Origin: Rhodoferax sp. | GTDB taxonomy: Bacteria > Pseudomonadota > Gammaproteobacteria > Burkholderiales > Burkholderiaceae_C | DNA: 64,000 bases | Assembly (NCBI RefSeq): GCF_010365055.1 | Contig: NZ_JAAFHA010000012.1 | Coordinates: 1 to 64,000 of the forward strand | Direction: 5' to 3' | Shown here: piece after piece, positions 32,781-41,908 of the stretch | Numbering within the stretch: the stretch's first letter is position 1 | Layout of the letters: every line of letters starts with the position of its first letter | The notes under the pieces: generated by a model | What the model saw: the letters and a program-made list of their open reading frames with translations, nothing else | Told to the model about the DNA's origin: nothing | The model's database searches: none | Made by a program: the position numbers and the translations under genes

Positions 32781-33371
32781 GTGCCGACTGTGCCAAAAGG
32801 TCGCCTGATCGTCGTTGGCGCAGGCAAAGCCTCGGCTGAAATGGCACGTGCAACGGAAACGCATTGGCTAGGGCCGATAGAGGGCTTGGCTGCAACCCGC
32901 TATGGTTACGCCGTACCCTGCAAACACATTGAAATTGTGGAGGCCCGACTGGGCGTGCAGTTGCTTAATCGCACGACGCGTCGTATTGGTCTCACGCCCG
33001 AAGGTGAAGTCTACCTGGAGCACGCGCGACGCATCCTTGCCGATATTGGGGACATGGAGCAGCTGGTGTCCAACTCGGTTGCCGCGCCCAAAGGCCTGCT
33101 ACGTGTGAACGCCACGTTGGGCTTTGGCCGCAGCCATATCGCCCCGCTCATTTCGGATTTTGCCAAGCGCTATCCGGAAGTGCAGGTCCAACTGCGGCTG
33201 CGCCAGGTGCTGGAGAACTGGCAAACACCGGGAGCCGATATTCACGCGGTGTACCCGCAACGTCACCAGACTGCAGCGCGCGTGCGTGCATTTGTCGACT
33301 TCGTGGTAAACGCATTTTCTGCCTCAAACCCACTGGGACAGGTTTTGCCACTCCAACAGATTCCTCCTTAA
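32781..33371 (+). pseudogene. Chimeric pseudogene: N-terminal glycerate-kinase (TtuD/GckA-like) fragment fused in frame to an internally deleted LysR regulator
   Basis: VPTVPKGRLIVVGAGKASAEMARATETHWLGPIEGLAATRYGYAVPCKHIEIVEA (glycerate 2-kinase N-term) | RLGVQLLNRTTRRIGLTPEGEVYLEHARRILADIG... (LysR) with the effector domain collapsed at VQLRLRQVLENWQTPGADIHAVYP. Confidence 0.75.
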
Positions 33372-33508
33372 CGTGAAACCGATTTGTTGCCGTCAGAGGG
33401 AGTCCAATCAAGCGTTCGAAAGATTTGCTCAAGCTGCTGCCTCGGCCGGAATTACGGTGGCGGTGTAGCCTACGCCCCTTTCTGCGTCTCAATAAGGAGA
33501 AATTGACA

Positions 33509-34363
33509 ATGACCCATGCTGCCCTCACTTCCGGATCCGTTGCGGTCGTCACTGGCGGCGCTGCCGGTATCGGCCTCGCCGCCGCCAAACGGATGGCACA
33601 ACTCGGACTTCGCGTCTGCATCGCCGACCTCGGCGCGGACCGGCTCGTCCGCGCGGCCGCCGAGGTCGCCATCCTGGCGGCGGGCGGAGCGGATGATGTG
33701 ATGATCTTGGAGACGGACGTCAGCCGTGTGGAAGACCTGCGCCAGCTGGAGGCGGCTGTGCGCGATCGCTTCGGCGGCACGGATGTCCTGATGAACAACG
33801 CTGGCATTCAGCCCGGCAGCGCCATGTTCGGGCCAGCCGGCAACTGGGAACGGGTGCTCGACGTCAATCTGTGGGGGGTCATTCACAGCACGCAGATCTT
33901 CGCGCCCGCCATGATCGAGCGCGGACGACCCGGTCTGGTCATCAACACAGGGTCCAAGCAAGGGATCACCACCCCGCCCGGCGACCCGGCCTATAACGTG
34001 TCCAAGGCCGGCCTGAAGGCTTTCACCGAAGCGCTGCAGCACGAGCTGCGCAACACGCCGAACTGCCGGATCAGCGCCCATTTGCTGATTCCGGGTTTCG
34101 TGTTCACAGAGCTGACCGCCCACGGTCGCACGGAAAAGCCGGCCGGCGCCTGGACGCCGGAGCAGACCATCGACTTCATGATGCAGCGGCTGGAGGCCGG
34201 CGACTTCTACATTCTCTGCCCCGACAACGACGTGCCCCGTTCGCTCGACGAGCGGCGCATCCTCTGGGCTGCGGGCGATGTCGTCGAGAACCGGCCGCCG
34301 CTTTCGCGATGGCATCCAGATTACGCGAAGGCGTTCGAAGCCTTCAGCCAGAAAGCGAGCTGA
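33509..34363 (+). CDS. SDR-family oxidoreductase
   Basis: VAVVTGGAAGIGLAAAKRM, DVLMNNAGIQPGS, YNVSKAGLKAFTEALQHEL. Confidence 0.9.
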   Translation: MTHAALTSGSVAVVTGGAAGIGLAAAKRMAQLGLRVCIADLGADRLVRAAAEVAILAAGGADDVMILETDVSRVEDLRQLEAAVRDRFGGTDVLMNNAGIQPGSAMFGPAGNWERVLDVNLWGVIHSTQIFAPAMIERGRPGLVINTGSKQGITTPPGDPAYNVSKAGLKAFTEALQHELRNTPNCRISAHLLIPGFVFTELTAHGRTEKPAGAWTPEQTIDFMMQRLEAGDFYILCPDNDVPRSLDERRILWAAGDVVENRPPLSRWHPDYAKAFEAFSQKAS

Positions 34364-34372
34364 ACTCAGGCG

Positions 34373-35182
34373 TTACAGGTAGGGCTTGAGCCAGCCCAGC
34401 CCGGCTGAGGTTCCGCCCGCTTGCATGCCGGCCTGTGGCCGGTACTCACAACCGACCCAACCGGTGTATCCCAATTCGTCCAGCACAGAGAACAGGTAGG
34501 GGTAGTTCAGCTCGCCCAGATCGGGCTCGTGCCGCTGCGGCACGCCCGCAATCTGGACATGGCCGACATGGCCGGTGGGCAGGTATTGGCGCATTTTCAT
34601 CGCCAGGTCGCCTTCCACAATCTGGCAGTGGTACAGGTCCATCTGCACCTTGAGGTTGGACGCGCCCACCTCGGCCAGCACTTGATGCGCGTCGTCCTGG
34701 CGGTTCAGGTAAAAGCCGGGAATGTCGCGCGTGTTGATCGGCTCGATCAGCACATCCACCCCCTGCTTGGCGGCTTCGAGCGCGGCCCAGCGCAATTGGC
34801 TGACGTAGGTGGAGCGCAGCGTCGCACGCTCGGTGCCCGCGGGCAGGAGCCCGGCCATGACATGAACGCGTGGGCAGTCCAGTGCGGCTGCGTAGTCGAG
34901 GGCCTTGACGATACCGGCACGGAATTCGGCTTCACGCCCGGGCAGGCACGCCAGACCGCGCTCGCCAGCGTCCCAATCGCCGGGCGGCGCGTTGAACAGC
35001 ACCTGCTGCAGGCCATGGGCCTTGAGGCGGGCCGCGATTTCGCGGCTCTCATAGGCATAGGGGAACAGATATTCGACCGCCTTGAAGCCGTCTTGGGCGG
35101 CGGCGGCAAAACGGTCCAGAAAATCAAGCTCCGGGTAGAGCATGGAAAGGTTGGCTGCAAATTTAGGCATAAGGTTCACCAT
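34373..35182 (-). CDS. otnI: 2-oxo-tetronate isomerase/hydroxypyruvate isomerase
   Basis: [47 protein letters not shown]; otn operon context. Confidence 0.9.
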   Translation of the reverse strand: MVNLMPKFAANLSMLYPELDFLDRFAAAAQDGFKAVEYLFPYAYESREIAARLKAHGLQQVLFNAPPGDWDAGERGLACLPGREAEFRAGIVKALDYAAALDCPRVHVMAGLLPAGTERATLRSTYVSQLRWAALEAAKQGVDVLIEPINTRDIPGFYLNRQDDAHQVLAEVGASNLKVQMDLYHCQIVEGDLAMKMRQYLPTGHVGHVQIAGVPQRHEPDLGELNYPYLFSVLDELGYTGWVGCEYRPQAGMQAGGTSAGLGWLKPYL

Positions 35183-35859
35183 TGGGCGCCAAAGGTTTGG
35201 CGCAGTTCGTTGATTTGGGATTCGGTCAGGGGCTCGGGCGCCGATGCACTCAGGCTTACCAGCCGGGCGGTTTCTTCAAGTTCTTCGAGCGTGGCCATGG
35301 CAGCGGCGGGCGAGTCGTGCCAGACATTGGGGCCCAGCCGCGCCAGCATGACGGCGCGGATCGGCGTGCCGGCTTGGCCATAGCGCTCAATCGTTTGCGC
35401 CACCAGCTGCGCCGCCTCGGGCGCGCCGGGCCGGTGGTAGGCAATCACCGGCACATGGCCGACCTTCATCACAAAGTAGGGCGTCACGGCGGGCAGCAGT
35501 TCCGGGCGTTCATGAACCTGCGGCCGCAAAGTCAGTGCCACACAGTGCGTGCTATGGGTATGGATCACGCAGCAAGTTTTTGGATGAAATTGGCTTGTAG
35601 CCCTGTAGATATGGGTGTGTAGCGCTATTGTTTTACTAGCGCGATCGCCACTCAGCTGCTGCGCCTGCGCATCCAGCCGGGCCAGCCGGGCGGGGTCGAG
35701 AAAACCCAGGCAGGCATCGGTCGGCGTGATCAGATAGCCCCCACCCTGCGACTCATCCAGCCGCACGCTGATGTTGCCGGCGGTGGCGTGCACGTAGCCG
35801 CGCTCGAACAGGCTGCGCCCGACGCGGCAAATTTCCTCGCGGGCTTGGTTCTCGTTCAT
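35176..35859 (-). CDS. otnC: Class II aldolase-family 3-oxo-tetronate 4-phosphate decarboxylase
   Basis: [34 protein letters not shown] metal ligands; between otnI and otnK. Confidence 0.88.
   Translation of the reverse strand: MNENQAREEICRVGRSLFERGYVHATAGNISVRLDESQGGGYLITPTDACLGFLDPARLARLDAQAQQLSGDRASKTIALHTHIYRATSQFHPKTCCVIHTHSTHCVALTLRPQVHERPELLPAVTPYFVMKVGHVPVIAYHRPGAPEAAQLVAQTIERYGQAGTPIRAVMLARLGPNVWHDSPAAAMATLEELEETARLVSLSASAPEPLTESQINELRQTFGAQW
35574..35642 (-). repeat. Copy D of RTAGC-N20-GGGYTAS repeat family, inside otnC
   Basis: ATAGC-GCTACACACCCATATCTACA-GGGCTACAAGCCAATTT. Confidence 0.6.
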
Positions 35860-37139
35860 GCCAGCAACGCAAAGGCTTTGCTGAAGAAGTCATCGGCGCC
35901 AAAGTTGCCAGACTTCAGCGTCAGGTGCAGGCCCGCCCCAGGTGCGGCATCGGTTTGGGCATGACACCAGGGCACACCGGGGTCGATTTGCGGGCCGATC
36001 TTCATTTGCGTGATGTTCAAGGCCTGCACGCAGGCGCCCGAGGTTTCGCCACCGGCCACGACCAGCTGGCGCACGCCAAGCGCCACCAGCCCGCGTGCGA
36101 TGGCGGCCAGGGTGCGCTCGACCATGGCGCCGGCTTCTTCCACGCCGAGTTGCGCCTGCACCGACTTGACCGCATTGGAATCAGCGGTCGAATAAATCAG
36201 CACGGGGCCCTGGCTCAGCAGTGGCGCGGCCCAAGCCAGAGCCTGCGCCGTCACATCGACCCCGGCGGCGATCTGCAAGGCATCGACCCCCAACGCCGGA
36301 CGGCCCGCCTGGATAAAGGCCTGCACCTGCCTATTGGTCGCCAGCGAGCAGCTGCCCGACACGACCGCCTGCAAGCCAGTGGCGGCGGGGAGTGCACTGG
36401 CAGCGTTGGAGGGCGCAATTCCAAAGTTGGCAGGTAGTCCAATGGCGACGCCCGAGCCGCCCGTTACCAGCGGCATGCCGCTGAGCGCGGCGCCCAGGCG
36501 CAGCAGGTCATCGTTGCAGATGGCGTCCACGATGGCCAGGCCGACCCCTTGCGTACGCAGCTGATCGATGCGCGTGCGAATCGCAGCCTCGCCCTGCGCC
36601 ACCACCTTGTAGTCGATCAGACCCACCTTGCGGCGGCATTGCCCCTGCAGCACGCGCACCAGATTGGCATCCGTCATGGGCGTGAGCGGGTGGTTCTGCA
36701 TGCCGCTCTCGTTGAGCAGCACGTCACCCACGAACAAGTGACCCTTGAACACGGTGCGCTGGTTATCCGGAAACGCGGGCGTAGCGATGGTGAAATCGCC
36801 GCCTTTGACGTTCGCCAGCGCCTCCATCAGCGCCTCCGCCACCGGGCCGATATTGCCTTGCGCCGTGCTGTCAAAAGTGGAGCAGTACTTGAAGTAGATT
36901 TGCTGCGCCCCCTGCGCCTGCAGCCAGCGCAACGCGGCCAGTGACTGCGCAATGGCTTCCTCCACTGGCAAGGTGCGCGACTTCAGCGCGACCACCACCG
37001 CGTCGGCGTCGGTGTCCAGCGCCTGCCCCGGCACGCCGATGGCTTGCACCACACGCATGCCAGCGCGCACCAGGTTGTTGGCGAGATCGGTCGCACCGGT
37101 GAAGTCGTCGGCAATACAGCCCAGTACTAGTTTTTTCAT
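35856..37139 (-). CDS. otnK: 3-oxo-tetronate kinase (DUF1537/four-carbon acid sugar kinase)
   Basis: LGCIADDFTGATDLANNLVRAGM; VAGGETSGACVQAL. Confidence 0.92.
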   Translation of the reverse strand: MKKLVLGCIADDFTGATDLANNLVRAGMRVVQAIGVPGQALDTDADAVVVALKSRTLPVEEAIAQSLAALRWLQAQGAQQIYFKYCSTFDSTAQGNIGPVAEALMEALANVKGGDFTIATPAFPDNQRTVFKGHLFVGDVLLNESGMQNHPLTPMTDANLVRVLQGQCRRKVGLIDYKVVAQGEAAIRTRIDQLRTQGVGLAIVDAICNDDLLRLGAALSGMPLVTGGSGVAIGLPANFGIAPSNAASALPAATGLQAVVSGSCSLATNRQVQAFIQAGRPALGVDALQIAAGVDVTAQALAWAAPLLSQGPVLIYSTADSNAVKSVQAQLGVEEAGAMVERTLAAIARGLVALGVRQLVVAGGETSGACVQALNITQMKIGPQIDPGVPWCHAQTDAAPGAGLHLTLKSGNFGADDFFSKAFALLA

Positions 37140-38026
37140 GGCTTTTTGGGCAACTCAATGCCGGGGAAAATCTTGATCACTGCGCTGTCGTCCTCGCGGG
37201 CGAAGCCTGCCGTGGACGCTTGCATGAACATCTGGTGCGCCGTGCTGGACAGCGGCAGCGGGAACTTGGTGGCGCGCGCCACATCCAGCACCAGCCCCAG
37301 GTCTTTGACAAAAATATCGACTGCCGACAATGGCGTGTAGTCGCCGCTGAGCACGTGGGCCATGCGGTTTTCGAACATCCAGCTGTTGCCCGCGCTGTGC
37401 GTAATCACCTCGTACAGCGCCTTAGCGTCCACGCCCTCGCGCAGGCCCAGCGCCATGGCCTCGGCCGCCGCGGCGATGTGCACGCCCGCCAGCAACTGGT
37501 TGATGATTTTGACCTTGCTGCCGGCGCCGGCCTGATCGCCGAGCCGGTACACCTTGGCCGCCATGGCGTCCAGCAGTGGCCCGACCGCGGCATAGGCCTC
37601 GGGCTTGCCCGCGGTCATCATGGTCATCTCGCCGCTGGCCGCCTTGGCGGCGCCACCTGAAATGGGGGCGTCGATGTAAAAAATGCCCAGCGCAGCCAGC
37701 CTCGCCTCCAGTGCCATCGACCAGTTCGGGTCCACGGTGGAGCACATGACAAACACGCTGCCCCGCTTCATGGCCGCAGCGCAGCCGCCCTCGCCAAACA
37801 GCACGCTTTCGGTCTGGGCGGCGTTGACCACCACCGACACGATGACGCTGCACTGCGCCGCCAGTTCGGCGGGTGACGCACAGGCCACGCCGCCGTCAGC
37901 GGCAAAGGCTTGCGCCGCCTCAGCGCGCACGTCAAAAACATGCACCTGGCTGCCATGGCGGCGCAGCGAGCGCGCCATGCCACTGCCCATGGCCCCAAGA
38001 CCAATTACGCCTACGTTGGATGTCAT
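37136..38026 (-). CDS. ltnD: L-threonate dehydrogenase (HIBADH family)
   Basis: VGVIGLGAMGSGMARSL, FIDAPISGGAAKAASGEMTMM-like (YIDAPISGG), Lys KIINQLLAGVH. Confidence 0.88.
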   Translation of the reverse strand: MTSNVGVIGLGAMGSGMARSLRRHGSQVHVFDVRAEAAQAFAADGGVACASPAELAAQCSVIVSVVVNAAQTESVLFGEGGCAAAMKRGSVFVMCSTVDPNWSMALEARLAALGIFYIDAPISGGAAKAASGEMTMMTAGKPEAYAAVGPLLDAMAAKVYRLGDQAGAGSKVKIINQLLAGVHIAAAAEAMALGLREGVDAKALYEVITHSAGNSWMFENRMAHVLSGDYTPLSAVDIFVKDLGLVLDVARATKFPLPLSSTAHQMFMQASTAGFAREDDSAVIKIFPGIELPKKP

Positions 38027-38090
38027 TTGTTGGCTTCTTTCATTTAAAAAACAGTCGAGCGGTACCGTGCTCGACGTTTAATTTTATATG

Positions 38091-38102
38091 GTTATCATAC
38101 AA
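38091..38102. promoter_or_regulatory. Candidate GntR operator upstream of ltnD operon
   Basis: GTTATCATACAA. Confidence 0.5.
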
Positions 38103-38177
38103 ATTCAAAGTCAACCCAACATCCGGGTTTACCCTGAATCACAGACACGAAGCGGGTCCGGCCCACGGGCTGACGGG

Positions 38178-38972
38178 TCAGCTCCGCGCCGGCAGTCCGG
38201 AAACCAGCGGACGGGCCAGTTGCACACCCGCCTGCTGCCAAAACGCCGGGTCAGCCTGCTCAATGCGCAGGATGGCGTTGTCCATGTGCCGCGCCGCGGC
38301 CTTGCGCGCCGCGGCGGCGTCGCCGGCTTCAATGGCGCGCAAAATCTTGTCATGCTCGGCACGAACCTGGCGCGCGAAGTCGGCCCGGCGCGCTTCATTG
38401 GCGCGCGTGACGCGGGTGGCCCCGCGTAGGAACTGGCCCAGGTATTCCAGCGTGCCAATCAAAAAGGGGTTGCGCGCGGCCTCCGCAATGGCGCGGTGGT
38501 ATTGCACGTCTTCGTCCACGCCGTCGCCACCGGCTTGCACTGCCTTGTCGAGCAGGGCAATGGATTTTGCGATGCGCTTGATATCGGTTTGGGTGCGCCG
38601 TTGCGCCGCCAAGCCAGCTACTTCGGCCTCCAGCGCGCGGCGCACCTCGACCATCTGGATCACCGCCTGCCGGGAGACGGTCGACTTGGCATCAAAGTTG
38701 AGCGGCGAAAAGCCCACTTCCTTGACATACACACCACTGCCTTGCCGTGAATCGACCAGGCCCAGCGACTTCAGCCGCGAGACCGCTTCCCGCACCACCG
38801 TGCGGCTGACCGCGAATTGCTCTACCAACGCCGCCTCGGTCGGCAACTTGGCCCCGACGGCCAACCGTCCGGCCCGGATCTCGGCGGCCAGCGCGTTCGC
38901 CACCTGATCGGAAAGGTAGGCGCCGGGCGTGATGGGCTTGAACTGTGCAGTGACGGGAGGACTTGAATTCAT
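38178..38972 (-). CDS. FadR/FCD-subfamily GntR transcriptional regulator
   Basis: winged-helix LPTEAALVEQFAVSRTVVREAVSRLKSLGLVDSRQGSGVYV and FCD C-term. Confidence 0.92.
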   Translation of the reverse strand: MNSSPPVTAQFKPITPGAYLSDQVANALAAEIRAGRLAVGAKLPTEAALVEQFAVSRTVVREAVSRLKSLGLVDSRQGSGVYVKEVGFSPLNFDAKSTVSRQAVIQMVEVRRALEAEVAGLAAQRRTQTDIKRIAKSIALLDKAVQAGGDGVDEDVQYHRAIAEAARNPFLIGTLEYLGQFLRGATRVTRANEARRADFARQVRAEHDKILRAIEAGDAAAARKAAARHMDNAILRIEQADPAFWQQAGVQLARPLVSGLPARS

Positions 38973-38986
38973 CGTGTGACTCTGTC

Positions 38987-39012
38987 ACCCGGCAGGTGCT
39001 CACCTGCCGGGT
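38987..39012 (-). terminator. Hairpin after the TRAP operon
   Basis: ACCCGGCAGGTG-ct-CACCTGCCGGGT, perfect 12-bp arms. Confidence 0.6.
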
Positions 39013-39022
39013 TGGGTTCCAA

Positions 39023-40300
39023 CTAGGTGGCGTAAAGCAGATCGCGCAGGGTGAGCGAGAGGCTCGGCATGTAGGAGATCACCATCAGGCAGGCCAATAT
39101 CACCAGCACGAATGGGATCAGGTCCTTGATCATGCGGTCCAGCGAAATGCGAGCCACCGTGCAAGCCGCGAACAGATTCACACCAAAGGGCGGCGTGATC
39201 ATGCCCAGCGCCAGGTTCACCACCATGATCATGCCGAAGTGCACCGGATCGATGCCGAAGTGCTGCGCCACCGGTGCAAGAATGGGCGCCAACACAATGA
39301 TGGCGGCGCCGGTTTCGATGAACATACCAATTAGGAACAAGGTGGCATTAACCCCCAGCAAAAAGTAGGTAGGAGATTTCAGAACGTCCTGCAGCCAGAG
39401 ACCGATTGCCTCCGGAACGCCAGCCCGCGTGATCAAAAACGCAAACAGGCCGGCGTTGGCAATGATGAACATGATCACGGCAGATGACAGCACCGATTTG
39501 CGCAAGATGTGGTACAGGTCTGGGAGCTTGATTTCCCGATAGATCACCGCACCCACGATCAGGGCGTAGAACACGGCCACCGCAGCGGCCTCGGTCGGGG
39601 TGAAAACGCCGCCGTAAATCCCGCCCAAAATAATAACGGGCATCAGCAGCGCCCAGCCAGCTCTCCAGGTCGCCTTGCCGACCGACAGTCGACCGTCGCC
39701 ATCAGCCTTGCCCCAGCCTTTGATCTTGCAATAAACCCAGACAAAAAGCATCAGCGCGCCACTGATGAAAATACCTGGGCCAATGCCTGCAACAAACAGC
39801 TCGCCAATGGAAACTTCGGCGCTCACGCCGTAGAGGATCAGCGGAATCGACGGGGGAATGATCACCCCCAGTTCAGCACTGGTAGCCTGTAGCGATGCCG
39901 CCCAGGTGGTGGGGTAGCCGTGCTTCATCAGCGCCGGAATCAGGATCGTGCCAATGGCGAACGTGGTCGCCACCGACGAGCCGGATACCGAGGCGAAAAT
40001 CATGCAAGTCAGCACGCAGGTCATGGGCAGGCCGCCCTGGACACCGCCCACCAAGCTCTTGGCAAAATCCACCAGGCGGCGCGAGATGCCACCGGATTCC
40101 ATGATATTGCCGGCCAGGATAAAAAACGGAATGGCGGCCAACGGGAATTTGTTGATGGCGTTGAACATCTCCTTCACGGAGATCAGCATGTTGGCGTTCT
40201 CCACCTGGATACCCATAATTGCGGCCAGTCCGATGGATACGGCGACGGAAACAGTAAGGGCGAAGCACAGCATCATGGTGCTTAACATCACGGCGGTCAT
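39023..40300 (-). CDS. dctM: TRAP transporter large permease (DctM)
   Basis: Long TM protein, ITPPFGVNLFAAC, operon with DctQ/DctP. Confidence 0.92.
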   Translation of the reverse strand: MTAVMLSTMMLCFALTVSVAVSIGLAAIMGIQVENANMLISVKEMFNAINKFPLAAIPFFILAGNIMESGGISRRLVDFAKSLVGGVQGGLPMTCVLTCMIFASVSGSSVATTFAIGTILIPALMKHGYPTTWAASLQATSAELGVIIPPSIPLILYGVSAEVSIGELFVAGIGPGIFISGALMLFVWVYCKIKGWGKADGDGRLSVGKATWRAGWALLMPVIILGGIYGGVFTPTEAAAVAVFYALIVGAVIYREIKLPDLYHILRKSVLSSAVIMFIIANAGLFAFLITRAGVPEAIGLWLQDVLKSPTYFLLGVNATLFLIGMFIETGAAIIVLAPILAPVAQHFGIDPVHFGMIMVVNLALGMITPPFGVNLFAACTVARISLDRMIKDLIPFVLVILACLMVISYMPSLSLTLRDLLYAT

Positions 40301-40791
40301 ATCGCGGTCTCCAATTCAAGACGCTGGGGATCCAGCAGGTTGGCAAAGATGCCCAGCAGGCTGAACACGCCCCCCACCGGCATGGCCAGGTAGGCCCAGA
40401 ACATCGACACGCTTTCCAGTCCGGCCATGGTTTGCACCCTGCCACGCAAGGCATAGTCCCAGCCCCACCAAATGATGATGCACATCAAGCTTGTAGCGGC
40501 GAGACAGACGACCCAGTCGAGCAAACGGCGGATGCGCGGCGGGCTCCAACGGTAAAGCACGTCCACACATACCATGGCGCCCTGGCGAAACGCCATCGGG
40601 ATAGCCAGAAAGACCATCCAGATCAGGCTGAAACGGGTTAGCACCTCGGTCCATTCAGCGGGCATTTCAAGGACGAAGCGCGTGATGATCTGCAGCATGC
40701 CCAAACTCGCAGCCACCAGCATCATCGCGCAGGCGACGACCAAGGCGACTCTACTGGTCAAGTGCTCCAGTCGAAGAAATTTTTCTCTCAT
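40297..40791 (-). CDS. dctQ: TRAP transporter small permease (DctQ)
   Basis: Four-TM protein, overlaps dctM; start MREKFLRLEHLTSR. Confidence 0.88.
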   Translation of the reverse strand: MREKFLRLEHLTSRVALVVACAMMLVAASLGMLQIITRFVLEMPAEWTEVLTRFSLIWMVFLAIPMAFRQGAMVCVDVLYRWSPPRIRRLLDWVVCLAATSLMCIIIWWGWDYALRGRVQTMAGLESVSMFWAYLAMPVGGVFSLLGIFANLLDPQRLELETAI

Positions 40792-40820
40792 TGCTATATC
40801 AGCCTGAAATGGGAAGGTGT

Positions 40821-40856
40821 AAAAAAACACCCGAAAGCTTGCGCACTCCGGGTGTT
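40821..40856 (-). terminator. Intra-operon terminator/attenuator between dctP and dctQ
   Basis: Minus strand AACACCCG-N15-CGGGTGTT followed by a T7 run. Confidence 0.75.
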
Positions 40857-40880
40857 AGCAGCAAGAAAAAACAGTAGCAA

Positions 40881-41852
40881 TTACTTGTAGTTGCGGATCT
40901 TGTCCATGTTGGCTTTGCCGAACTGCTTTTCGAAATCAGCGTACACCGGGGCAAGCTTGGCCACGAACTTCGCCTTGTCGATTTTCTCGGTCACCTCCAC
41001 GCCCTTGCCGCGCAGGTAGGTCACGCCCATGGCATCATCTGCATCTACCCGGGCCCGATTGGCGACCACGGCCACCTTGGCTGCATCCAAAAACACCTTC
41101 TGATCGGCGGGGGGCAGCTTATCGAACATTTCTTTGTTCATCAGAAAGATGGCGGGGGAATAGACGTGACCGGTGAGTGATACGTACTTTTGCACCTGGT
41201 CGAGTTTGGCCGCCATGATGACTGACAAGGGGTTTTCCTGACCGTCAACCGTGCCTTGCTGCAGCGCAGTGAACACTTCGGCCATGGCCATCGGTGTGGT
41301 TACGATGCCCAGGCCTTTGTAGGCGGCTACGTGCACCGGGTTCTCCATGGTGCGAAGCTTCAGTCCCTTGAGGTCGTCCGGGGTGTTGATGGTGCGCTTG
41401 CTGTTGGTCATGTTGCGCATGCCGTTCTCACCCCAGGCCAACGCCTTGAAGCCCTTGGACTCGAACTTTTTCAGCATGTCCTGGCCAATCGGGCCATCCA
41501 GCACGGCACGGGCATGGGCCTTGTCCCGAAACAAAAACGGAATATCCAGGATCTTCGCCTCCGGCACGAAGTTGGGCACCGGGCCTGTCGACGTGAACGT
41601 CAATGCCTGGGTGCCCAGTTGCACCGCCTCGATGGATTCGCGCTCGCTACCCAATGAGGCGTTGTAGAAGGTCTCAATTTTGTACCGACCGTTGGTTCGT
41701 TTTCCAACTTCCGAGGCGAAGGTGTCGATACCAATGCCCTGATGCGAATTTTGCGCGATGGCAATGTTGATCTTCATAACGGTCTGGGCTGCGGCAACGG
41801 CGACAAAACCCAAGGCCAACGACAGGCCAATAACCAGTTTTCTCAATTTCAT
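40881..41852 (-). CDS. dctP: TRAP transporter substrate-binding protein (DctP)
   Basis: Signal peptide MKLRKLVIGLSLALGFVAVAAAQ; LKGLKLRTMENPVHVAAYKGLG. Confidence 0.92.
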   Translation of the reverse strand: MKLRKLVIGLSLALGFVAVAAAQTVMKINIAIAQNSHQGIGIDTFASEVGKRTNGRYKIETFYNASLGSERESIEAVQLGTQALTFTSTGPVPNFVPEAKILDIPFLFRDKAHARAVLDGPIGQDMLKKFESKGFKALAWGENGMRNMTNSKRTINTPDDLKGLKLRTMENPVHVAAYKGLGIVTTPMAMAEVFTALQQGTVDGQENPLSVIMAAKLDQVQKYVSLTGHVYSPAIFLMNKEMFDKLPPADQKVFLDAAKVAVVANRARVDADDAMGVTYLRGKGVEVTEKIDKAKFVAKLAPVYADFEKQFGKANMDKIRNYK

Positions 41853-41885
41853 GGAAAGTATCCTCAGTTTGGACGGGTGGTAAAA

Positions 41886-41897
41886 GTTATCATACAA
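41886..41897. promoter_or_regulatory. Candidate GntR operator upstream of dctPQM
   Basis: GTTATCATACAA. Confidence 0.5.
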
Positions 41898-41908
41898 CTT
41901 GTGTATTG

